Assembly: GCA_030867875.1 (NCBI GenBank)
Contig: JAOWCC010000042.1
Span: 62,001 to 126,000 of the forward strand
Direction: 5' to 3'
Length of the DNA: 64,000 nucleotides
Source: Actinernus sp. WN-2022
Lineage: Eukaryota > Cnidaria > Anthozoa > Actiniaria > Actinernidae
Position 1 is the first letter of the stretch. Each line of letters starts with the position of its first letter. Shown one piece after another: positions 11,159 to 21,100 of the stretch. The notes under the pieces were generated by a model that saw nothing but the letters and a program-made list of their open reading frames with translations, was not told the DNA's origin and did not search any database. Position numbers and translations under genes: made by a program.

Positions 11159-11330
11159 TTACGAAGTTGTTACACCTGTCACGGTAGTTTTCAACAACGT
11201 TCAGCTAAATTATTCAAGGAAATTGAACCTGAAGTCGACATAGTGACGGAAGTTGTTACACCTGTCAAGCAACGTTCAGAAGAACTAAAGGAAATTGAAC
11301 CACCTGTGACGAGTTGTTACTCTTCGTAAC
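11147..11330 (+). repeat. Tandem duplication across the GTF2F1 stop codon
   Basis: The string aagtcgacatagt, covering the last codons and the TAG stop, recurs 85 bases downstream at 11232-11244, with gttgttacacctgtc following in both. A third, degraded partial copy follows at about 11308. The second and third copies are in the presumed 3' UTR. Confidence 0.75.
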
Positions 11331-11400
11331 ACCACTACACTTGTACATCAATATGCACGAATGTTCCCGAAAGTATGGGTAAAATTTTTTTCTTCATCTA

Positions 11401-11912
11401 GGGGGTGTTTACAGGATATTACCTAGACTTTCTCAAAGTCCTTCTTAGCCCCCCCGCACGAACGACTTTTCCCACTTGCAGCGCGCCAAATTTACTGGTT
11501 GATTTTTCAACCCGAGGCGTGGTTTATGACGTACTAAGATTTGCCCAATCACAAAGCGTCAATTCTTCAGGCATTGTATGTTGACGTGTGAAGTCAGTCG
11601 ACCGTGGATGTGGTATTTACAATTTGATTGTACTCAGAAAGAGTTTGTCAAAGGCGCGAAATGTAAGCTCCGCCCCTGAAACGTGTTTTAGTGCCAAAAC
11701 ATAATCCCTCGATTCAATTTCCTACAAGTGAAACAAGTCGAACTCGCCTCTCCCTTCGATTCTCGCGCTCGATTTTTGACCCAGTGATCGCTTATCCAGT
11801 GACTCAGCGAGTTCGACTTGGAGCAAGTCTAGATATTACCATTCGGAACAAAACTTTCGATCCGGTAGAAGAATCGGAATGAACTCCTTTTGGAAATCAG
11901 GTAAACACCCCC
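11401..11912. mobile_element. 512-bp MITE, TIR GGGGGTGTTTAC, TA flanks
   Basis: Ends GGGGGTGTTTAC and GTAAACACCCCC are perfect inverted repeats, bordered by TA on both sides, which is consistent with a 2-bp TA target duplication. The interior has no transposase-like ORF. It lies just downstream of GTF2F1. Confidence 0.75.
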
Positions 11913-12034
11913 TAACTTATCAGAATAGCAGCTGTTTTTCCACTTTCAATAAGAAAAAGTATCTTGTCAGCGTCGATGTAGTCTTCTTTCCATATAAGGA
12001 GTCGGGAAATATTTACTTTTATTCTATAAACTAC

Positions 12035-12305
12035 AATGTTTTACATTTCCACCACTGGGAAATATATCTGAACACACGTAAAAATATGATAATTTGACGT
12101 GTGTTGATATCGCCTCAGCCAATAAAATTAATTCAGTTATATTGTGCTCATTATTAGTAGTTTATAACAAAAACAGAATAACATTAACGCTTGGATAGAG
12201 TTCAACTCAATATGCCGCTCGTTCGGTGCGCTCACTGTTGAACACGCGATGATAAATTCCATATCTCCACGCATTCATGTATTATTCTCTATTCAGTAAA
12301 TTATT
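12035..12305. repeat. MITE, copy 1 of a pair with 32550-32875
   Basis: Shares actacaatgttttaca, ctgaacacacgtaaaa, acgtgtgttgatatcgcc and gataaattccatatctcc with 32550-32875. The centre contains a tcgttcg..cgctcac hairpin. Confidence 0.7.
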
Positions 12306-12515
12306 ATTCAAGTAGTGAACAACAACGGAGCCTGCGGGCAGCTTGAACTCTGGCGCGATACTGTGCTGGCCGAGCACCATAGAAATAGGAAGTGAGCAAA
12401 AAATTGATTTATACCAGACGTATTTTTCACACAAAAGTTACCTCGAGAGTTGAATAAACACGTCGAGTATAGTAGTACCGCCGTTACTAGTGATCGATTC
12501 TGTTGCCGAGTGGTT

Positions 12516-12952
12516 ACAGGGTTCACACAGGAAAGTTATAATGAAATTCCATGACTAAATTTAAAAATCCAGAACTGAAATTAGGTTCTGGAGACAAGAA
12601 ATAGTAGAAAACGTCATTTAACTGGGCCTGTCCACCCACTCTAATATTGCTTGAAAACATTTACAAAGGAATACTACCAATGGAGCACATCCTTATTTCA
12701 ACGTAACATATTATCTTTAGCATGTAGCCAGGACTCCGCCGGTTTTAAAACGACCAAGTCAAAAACATCAAGTAGCAGATGGATAATGATGAAGTGAGCC
12801 TACTAATCTATCTAGAATTCTGCAAGGAAAGTAGAGCATCAATACATTCCAATGGTTGATAAAATTCCATGACTTGACATTTTTGCAAATTTCCATTACT
12901 TTTTCATACCTGGAAAATAATTTTTGAAATTCCATGACTGTGTGAACCCTGT
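12516..12952. mobile_element. 437-bp MITE, TIR ACAGGGTTCACACAG, 3-bp TSD
   Basis: Perfect 15-base inverted ends ACAGGGTTCACACAG and CTGTGTGAACCCTGT. It is flanked by GTT at 12513-12515 and 12953-12955. Inner ends repeat aattccatgact in inverted order. No ORF. A 3-bp duplication is compatible with Harbinger- or CACTA-type elements; no transposase is present to decide. Confidence 0.75.
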
Positions 12953-12959
12953 GTTAGAG

Positions 12960-13557
12960 TAGCCTCCGATGCAGACGTCTTATGTGGTTCAGTTTCCTTC
13001 CTCCCACACCAACGTCTGCGAACTCAAGCCGGGTTTTTTGTTCAGCCAATCAGAGAGGAGCTCCTATTTTCTGGGAGCTCATTAAAATGCACAGAACTTC
13101 GATATGAATAGAATTCCCTACAAACCTTCACAGTCTCTGAACTGAGTATTCTTGCCACCAAAGCAAGTTTTTTTATGGCGACAGGAAAGTCGTGAAGATC
13201 TTTCTTTTGGAGATATTCGAAATCCATTCTCAAAAGTCCAGGATATCGTTTTTTTCACCACTTGGCAACCTCTGAGCGTTTTGAAGTTATTTTCTGTTGT
13301 CTAGGCGACTGAGAGGAGATGGCACGTGCTGCACGTGCAGAATGGAAGTCAAAAAATCAGCCAATCAAGTGTTTGTGTTCCCACGGTCTACGAAGTAATT
13401 AATTAATGTTTGGGCTAAGGGGAAAACCTAACAAGCAATTTGATTGGGCAAAATAAACAATCCGTAAGTCCCGGAACACAAAATGTGGCTCGAGTTCGCA
13501 GACGTTGGTGTGGGAGGAAGGAAACTGAACCACATAAGACGTCTGCATCGGAGGCTA
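12960..13557. mobile_element. 598-bp MITE with perfect 9-bp TSD
   Basis: Inverted ends of about 70 bases starting TAGCCTCCGATGCAGACGTC, with a single mismatch between arms. Direct repeat GTGTTAGAG at 12951-12959 and 13558-13566. Long TIRs with a 9-bp duplication are typical of Mutator-like elements. No transposase is seen. A relative sits at 42971-43643. Confidence 0.9.
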
Positions 13558-13774
13558 GTGTTAGAGCGCGCGCGTTCGGATCCAAAGTAAAAAGTTCATA
13601 AGCCAAGGGTTCGATTCTCGCCACAACGTAAGTACTTTTTCTTCCTTCTTTCTCAGTTTTCTTAATCTTTTGCTCTATTCTAAAGATTGTTAGTGCCTCT
13701 AACCCTTCTTGAAATTTTTCTACTTATGAACCTGAAAGGTTTCGAGTACCGCTGCGAAGAAATGTTTGATTTAC

Positions 13775-15840
13775 CACAGGCAACCCAAGCTAATGATTTT
13801 TACAAGGAATGTATGGGAATGTTTAGAAAAAAACTAAAACTGTACTAAAATGATCAATAAAGTCATAAAACCTTACCTGTGTATTGTGAAGTTGTTCCTC
13901 TTCATCACTGATGTGTTTATTTCTGGTTTGAGGCACTTCTGGGATTTTTTTTCCTCCCCTATATAAATATTGAGAAGGCAGGAAACACGAGACGCCATTA
14001 GTCCACGTGGCGACTCTTCGAAGCCTCGTAATTCTTCGAAAATCCAAACTTTCAGCATTTTACCTCCAGAAACCCTTTCTTACATTCCTCTAGCACTCGT
14101 TCAATCGATCCATCGCTTATTTCCTCGCTTTGTAAGTACTCAAATTCGACAGTTTCTGCAGCCAACCTAGCCTGTAACGATCCTGGGTTCGATCAGCTTA
14201 GCCTTTTTTTCATGGGCTGCCTGTGCTAGTTGAACCACAGGCAGCCTGTGGTTGCACGTGGCTTTTCTTCGGAAGCAGTGACGAACGAGTGCCGAAGGAA
14301 TTCAACACCTCGTGTTTTTTCGAAGAGATTCGGAGAAGAAAGTCATTGTGCTCAATCGACCAATCGCTGAACGGTGAAATCGCTGGGGAGACCCACGAAC
14401 TTTTCAGCAAACAATAGGTGAAGTAAATGTCAAATAGAAATTTAGTCGATTTCTTGATTTAGTTTTCTTCAAAAGCTGTTTCAAATGTAAAGTAACCAAA
14501 AACGGAACTGACCAAGGTAAGTTGTACAAGAATTTGTTATAGACGATTCCGTTGAACTGACTGCAATATGAGAGTGAAAAAATACGTCCGTGTAGCGGCT
14601 AGAATATGGTGTGACAAATAGGACAGTGAGAACTCGTATTGACCCTTATCTTTCTTGGAGCCTAACAGATGAGCAAAGAGCAGTTAGAACTGCCGAAGCA
14701 GGACATATTAGGGACTTTAAGCAACCAGCCGACGGCAATGACGACGGGATGTGGAAAAATGCCTTTCTCCCGAAATTTGGTGTCTACTATTTCCCTCGTT
14801 CACCTTGAATTGTTTTTCGAAAAATATGACCTCGAGTAGAGTTCCGTTCACGCCGAACGAAAAACGGATTGATTTACTTTCTTATACGTTCGCGTTCTCT
14901 TTAAAACGTACAATTTGGGGTTTTCACGTTGTGTTTTTCCAGAGAACGGTGAAATGTAGGAGACTGCGTGCATTTTCACGTGCAGCTATTGTATTTTGTA
15001 ATTAAGGCTATTGTTTTATGCCGTCGTCGAAGACATTGCCGACGTGTTTTGCTTAAAAGTCCCTATTAATATCCTGTTGAGTAAACGAAACCGTAACGCG
15101 TCTGAAAAGCCTTGGACGAAATGTTGTAATGGTGTGTTCTAGTGGCATTTCCGCTACTGTATTTGACGATTCAAAGAAAACTGTCCATTCCCATTACGCT
15201 CTTCTAATGGCTGATATGCCTTCTGTTCTGCATATTTCACCGTTCAGCGATTGGTCGATTGAGCACAATGGCTTTCTTCTCCGAATCTCTTCGAAAATAC
15301 ACGAGGTGTTGAATTCCTTCGGCACTCGTTCGTCACTGCTTCCGAAGAAAAGCCACGTTCAACCACAGGCTGCCTGTGGTTCAACTAGCACAGGCAGCCC
15401 ATGAAAAAAAGGCTAAGCTGATCGAACCCCGGATCGTTACAGGCTAGGTTGGCTGCAGAAACTGTCGAATTTGAGTACTTACAAAGCGAGGAAATAAGCG
15501 ATGGATCGATTGAACGAGTGCTAGAGGAATGTAAGAAAGGGTTTCTGGAGGTAAAATGCTGAAAGTTTGGATTTTCGAAGAATTACGAGGCTTCGAAGAG
15601 TCGCCACGTGGACTAATGGCGTCTCGTGTTTCCTGCCTTCTCAATATTTATATAGGGGAGGGAAAAAAAATCCCAGAAGTGCCTCAAACCAGAAATAAAC
15701 ACATCAGTGATGAAGAGGAACAACTTCACAACACACAGGTAAGGTTTTATGACTTTATTGATCATTTTAGTACAGTTTTAGATTCTTTCTAAACATTCCC
15801 ATAGATTCCTTGTAAAAATCATTAGCTTGGGCTGCCTGTG
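13775..15840. mobile_element. 2.07-kb foldback element with 7-bp TSD, copy 1
   Basis: Inverted arms of about 600 bases (13775-14393 and 15237-15840) start CACAGGCAACCCAAGC and end GGGCTGCCTGTG. The core is about 840 bases. Direct repeat GATTTAC at 13768-13774 and 15841-15847. Each arm contains a TATA-like tatttatatag followed by an outward splice-donor-like cacaggtaag. The core includes a fragment resembling the end of the TAGCC..GCAGACG family (about 14570-14602). No recognisable transposase. The insertion splits an older repeat of the 2634-3197 type. Confidence 0.9.
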
Positions 15841-16035
15841 GATTTACTGATAATATTCTACGTTCTACGCTTGTTTGAAATGGTGAAAAACTGACCTTTC
15901 CTGACCCATGACCGCGTAAGTAAAAGACAGTCGATTTCCTGGGGTGACGTCATCTCATTAATGCATTATACTCCATGGTGCTTTTCTATCACAACAACAT
16001 CAATTTATAGAAAATACACATAGGTAGAGTCGTTT
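15841..16035. repeat. Right half of an older element split by the foldback insertion
   Basis: Contains tgacctttcctgacccatga, gcgtaagtaaaag and gacgtcatctcattaatgca, matching the left arm of 2634-3197. Its missing left portion is at about 13728-13774 (gagtaccgctgcgaagaa). Confidence 0.7.
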
Positions 16036-16304
16036 CTTACCCTGTCTATCAAGCTGGAGAAGTCATTAGCTCGAGCACTAGCCCCTCAATAAAAAAGTCG
16101 AGCATCCCCTCATGGGAGGACTAGGTCTTTAGAAAATAAGCCGGAGCTGCAGTCGAGGCAATCATTATTAACCTTTTCGTGACCATGCGTCACAGGTAAC
16201 CCGACCTCATGAGGCGAGGAGAAAAGGAAGAAGGGAGGAAGAAAGAAGAACAGTAAAAAGTGATGCAAGACCGACTGTACGGTCAGATGGATGCAATGTC
16301 AACC

Positions 16305-16435
16305 CCTTTCTCCTCCTTCCTTCTCCTCCTTCCTTCTCCTCCTTCCTTCTCCTCCTTCCTTCTCCTCCTTCCTTCTCCTCCTTCCTTCTCCTCCTTCCTT
16401 CTCCTCCTTCCTTATCCTCCTTCCTTATTCTTCCT
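16305..16435. repeat. 13-bp polypyrimidine minisatellite
   Basis: About nine tandem copies of tctcctccttcct on the + strand. A purine-rich stretch (gaggagaaaaggaag) lies about 80 bases upstream at 16215-16250. It produces spurious open frames on both strands. Confidence 0.9.
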
Positions 16436-16517
16436 GCCCCAATTTGGCGGCGTGTCACACTGTCAGGTAACCCCCGGCAAGCAAGCAAGCTAAGCAAGGC
16501 CAACGCGTTTTCTACGT

Positions 16518-16845
16518 TTTAAAGTAATGATTATCATTACTTGTCAAATCACTTTTAAAAGTAATGATAATCATTACTCTAAGACAAATCCTAACCCGAA
16601 CCACAAAACGAACCCGAACCATCGAACGAGTTCACGGGTAAACGGCGAGTTCTCACCCACCTAGGGCTAGGGTTCACAGGTAAACAAGAAGGTAAACGAG
16701 AGAAAAGTGTTTGCGAGCAGTCCTACTGTGGCACGTACTCGTAACCGTTTGCGTGTAGTACAGCGGGTCTACCGCTGTTCGGAATGTGACAAATGGTTAT
16801 CTTTATCCTTGACTGGTTTTAAGAGTAATGATTATCATTACTTTA
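16518..16845. repeat. Repeated gtaatgattatcattac palindromes
   Basis: The palindrome agtaatgattatcattact occurs at about 16524 and 16823, and a variant gtaatgataatcattac at about 16562. They form an inverted pair around 16545, perhaps ends of small elements. Nothing else is recognised from 16436 to 17263, which holds the 3' flank of C9orf72. Confidence 0.55.
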
Positions 16846-17263
16846 ACTTTGAACTCGTGTTGGCAAGGCAATCATCCTCTCTCTAGACTGTCAGAAGCGC
16901 GGATCTTGACACCCTCCCTCCGTGCATCTCTATATACGCTTCATGCACAAATTGTATCTCATCATAGGGCATAAAGATGCACGGAATTACTAGGATCGCT
17001 GTCGCTGATGGGAGGTTAAGACTGCGAACACACTTTTTCCCTTCGTCTTTTTCAGTGGAACCCATAATAACGAACAAGGGGAGGAGACGGGAGGGAGGCG
17101 GAAGGTTTTAGCTCATTCCCAATCTTCGCTCGGATAAAATTATAATGAGATGAGCAAAAGATCATACTCGCAAAACCTTATCAATAAAAATCATACCATC
17201 AGAACCCGATTCAACATAAGTCCCCAAGGCCGATAGGAAAGGTCTTTGGTTGCCAAAATAGTT

Positions 17264-17456
17264 CTAAAGAGATTCTAGAATTGCTTGTACTCGAGCTACA
17301 GCATGACGCGGATCACCCATCGCGAATGTGTACAGACCGGGCTTGTGTTTCTCTGCACAGGCGAGTACGATACTGTAATCCGCCTCGGTGGTGAGCTGCA
17401 GGTCGTGTCTGAGCTGGCGTTTAGCTGCGTAATCCAGTGGAACGGTTCCTTTGTTT
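17264..17456 (-). CDS. C9orf72: C9orf72 terminal exon
   Basis: 193 bases to the stop TAG at 17264-17266, acceptor cttccaatgtttag. It encodes NKGTVPLDYAAKRQLRHDLQ, LTTEADYSIVLACAEKHKPG and LYTFAMGDPRHAVARVQAIL, matching human KIDLDLTAEGDLNIIMALAEKIKPGLHSFIFG. It is separated from the previous exon by a 5.1-kb intron. Confidence 0.93.
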
Positions 17457-18121
17457 CTAAACATTGGAAGAAAAACGACGTCAAATTTGCTCTTTTCACG
17501 CGTCGGCCATGTTAAGTCCCAGGAGAATACTATCCTTTATTTTAATTAAAATCTATTGTTTTCGTCTATCCTACATAGCCGCCGCGTGAGAATGAATATG
17601 GTCCAGTATTACCGCTGGATGCGATTACTGCAGACACATTGAGTCACACTAGCCTCATCTTGATATTAAATATTTAACAATTAGACCCGCAGCCCGAATG
17701 GGCTACGAGTCAATAGCCCATGAGGGCGAGAGGTCTAATTGTTCTAGTATAAACTAACTAGTCGGACAGTAGAAAAGAATAGAAAGAAACAAATTGAAGT
17801 TGAAAAATGTTGTTATTTCGTGAAAATGCGTGCAGTTTTTCTCTACCATGGGCTATCACAAATAGACCTATAGTACGGTAGCCAATCAGAATGCAGGATT
17901 TGTAATAGTCCACTAGTTGGTTTATACTAATCATAATTAGTATATACCACATCAGTGAATATCACTTTTCACGCGCTCTGATTGGCTACTCAAACAGTGA
18001 ATATGATTTCATATTCACCTCCGAGCGAAGTAACGATCACCTCGCACGAGTTTTTGGCCGTTTGACAGAAAATAAAATAACTATTTGGTGCTGGCTATTC
18101 ACCTGAAGTGTGGTATATACT

Positions 18122-18158
<37 letters not shown>

Positions 18159-21100
18159 AGATATTTACCTCGTCGAAGCGGCTCGGTAAATATGCACCAC
18201 TATTCACCTTCACATCGGTGAATAATTGCTAAATACCAGCGGCAAGATGGGCTATTCAAATCCTTGAATACTTTTGAGCCATATAATAACCATATTATTA
18301 AACTCGGTCCGTACTGTAAGTTATGGATACGCCTTTTCCCCTTCTTCGCGCGCTTCACGCTTGGGTCATAAAGCAGAGAATAAAACTCGGTCCATAACTT
18401 ATGATACGGACCGGTCCATAACCTACGGTACGGACCGAGCGCTCGTGTAATAAGATATATTTATATAAGGTAAAATAAATTATGCAAAGTGTCAGTTCGT
18501 GAAGATCGGTTTGGATGAAAGACCCCCCTTCTTGCTGACGATTTCAGCACCTCGTGCTCCTTGTGGCATTGCTCGCCAGGGAATCACTATCCCATAATAT
18601 ACTATTCACAAATGCATGTGTATTGAGTGTTGTATGTTCAACTTCTGCATCTTCTCGCTGGTAACATTGTGTAAGAAAGTAAGTACGTCTGTAGTCACAG
18701 CGGTAATTTATTAATGAAAAAAGGGCCTATAATGAATCCCAAAGTCCAGAGCCGCTGTAGACTTTCGTGTAACGGCGTTCCGAGGAATGTTTCACGAGAG
18801 TGTTTAATACACGATGCAATGCCAGTTCCGATTAGTTGTTGTTGCACCCGTTGCCTACAGAAGACAATTCTACTTTTCAAGAAACTGCAACTTGAAAAAG
18901 GTTTCATAAGTTGATCATGTTACACGATGCAGTGTTCTTGGTGAACCCTGCAGTTTCATAAAAAAACGTGGGACCGTTTAACAGCGGGAAAAAATGTGTT
19001 GTGTGATATTCACTCGATGGCCGGTCACACCATGCTAACATGCATCTAACAGCTAGCCTGGACTGGCTGGAGCACTGGAGATGTTTAGTGCATTTCAACA
19101 AATGTTTGATAGAATATTCAAACTTGCATTTAGCATCATCCAACACCAACAAACTTTATTGAATACTCGACAGGGTGGTCAAATCATCCCAACATATTCT
19201 GGGATAGGCCTTTTCAGCTAACATCTAACAATAACCAATGAACATGATCCCACGCATGGGAAATACTTTACTGCATGGCAAACGGTCTTCATAAACGCTG
19301 TTTTAGAAAGATCGACAATCGATTGGAGGTGAAAAATAGCATGTACGAACAGGTTTTGCTAATAGGGCGGTTTTCGAATGAGTGTAGTAAAACCAAAACC
19401 AAAGTAATCACAGAACCAATCACGGGAGCAAGTAAAAATACAATGAGCCAATCACGAACTGAAGTAATTCGCGATAGGTTTTACTTTTTAACCAATCACG
19501 AGGAAAAGTAAACGCAATCGTGGATGGCGTGATGATTGATGGCGTGATGATTGATGGCGTGATGGACCAAAACACGTTTGGTTTTAGTTTAGCACTTGAT
19601 TGGCTGATAATCACAAAACATTTTCCACAGCCAATAGGAAAACTGAGCAAACACAAAACCAAACCAATCACGGATTGTTTTCAACACTTGATCGAAATCC
19701 GCTCTAAGTAAACACTACCAATCTCGTACAAGTGATTGAATCCTGCAAAAGGAGCATTGGACAATGTTGGACTATTACAAATTATGTAATTCCACATAAA
19801 TGTGAATGAACACTAAGTGTATAGACTAAGTGTACTGTATAGACTCAACTGGCCTTTTCCCGTATATAGACTAAGTGTATAGACTCAGCTGTCTTTTTCC
19901 CGTATATAGACTAAGTGTATAGACTCAGCTGTCTTTTTCCCGTATATAGACTAAGTGTACTATATAGACTCAGCTGTCTTTTTCCCGTATATAGGCTAAG
20001 TGTATAGACTCAACTGTCTTTTTCCCGTATATAGACTAAGTGTATAGACTCAACTGTCTTTTTCCCGTATACAGACTAAGTGTACTGTATAGACTCAGCT
20101 GTCTTTTTCCCGTAAATAGGCTAAGTGTATAGTCTCAACTGTCTTTTTCCCGTATATAGACTAAGTGTACTGTATAGACTCAGCTGTCTTTTTCCCGTAT
20201 ATAGGCTAAGTGTATAGACTAAACTGTATTTTTCCCGTATACAGACTAAGTGTATAGACTCAACTGTCTTTTTCCCGTATACAGACTAAGTGTATAGACT
20301 CGACTGTCTTTTTCCCGTATATAGACTAAGTGTACTGTATAGACTCAACTGTCTTTTTCCCGTATACAGACTAAGTGTATAGACTCGACTGTCTTTTTCC
20401 CGTATACAGACTAAGTGTATAGACTCGACTGTCTTTTTCCCGTATATAGACTAAGTGTACTGTATAGACTCAACTGTCTTTTTCCCGTTTACAGAATAAG
20501 TGTATAGACTCGACTGTCTTTTTCCCGTATATAGACTAAGTGTACTGTTTAGACTCAACTGTCTTTTTCCCGTATACAGACTAAGTGTATATACTCGACT
20601 GTCTTTTTCCCGTATATAGTCTAAGTGTACTGTATAGACTCAACTGTCTTTTTCCCGTTTACAGACTAAGTGTATAGACTCGACTGTCTTTTTCCCGTAT
20701 ACAGACTAAGTGTATATACTCGACTGTCTTTTTCCCGTATATAGTCTAAGTGTACTGTATAGACTCAACTGTCTTTTTCCCGTTTACAGACTAAGTGTAT
20801 AGACTCGACTGTCTTTTTCCCGTATATAGACTAAGTGTACTGTATAGACTCAACTGTCCTTTTCCCGTATACAGACTAAGTGTATAGACTCGACTGTCTT
20901 TTTCCCGTATACAGACTAAGTGTATATACTCGACTGTCTTTTTCCCGTATATAGTCTAAGTGTACTGTATAGACTCAACTGTCTTTTTCCCGTTTACAGA
21001 CTAAGCCGGTGTATAGACTCGACTGTCTTTTTCCCGTATATAGACTAAGTGTACTGTATAGACTCAACTGTCCTTTTCCCGTATACAGACTAAGTGTATA

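Larger units (their letters stand above)
12500..13625 (+). pseudogene. tRNA-like sequence split by two transposons
   Basis: An A-box-like ttgccgagtggtt at 12503-12515 and a B-box-like ggttcgattctc at 13608-13619 are the two halves of a tRNA-like (Leu/Ser-type) pol III unit. Between them sit the elements 12516-12952 and 12960-13557. Removing both elements and their target repeats would place A and B boxes about 70 bases apart in correct order. The 5' flank does not pair with the 3' ccacaac end. It may therefore be a tRNA pseudogene or a SINE head rather than a working tRNA gene. Confidence 0.55.

Noticed and set aside
13823..14058. Frames encoding KVWIFEELRGFEESPRGL in both foldback copies
   Set aside because: They lie in inverted arms, occur four times with stops and shifts at different places, and match no transposase. 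Treated as non-coding arm sequence, possibly a leader exon.
16207..16503. Open frames on both strands rich in Glu/Gly/Arg or Ser/Leu/Pro
   Set aside because: Produced by the 13-bp polypyrimidine repeat.
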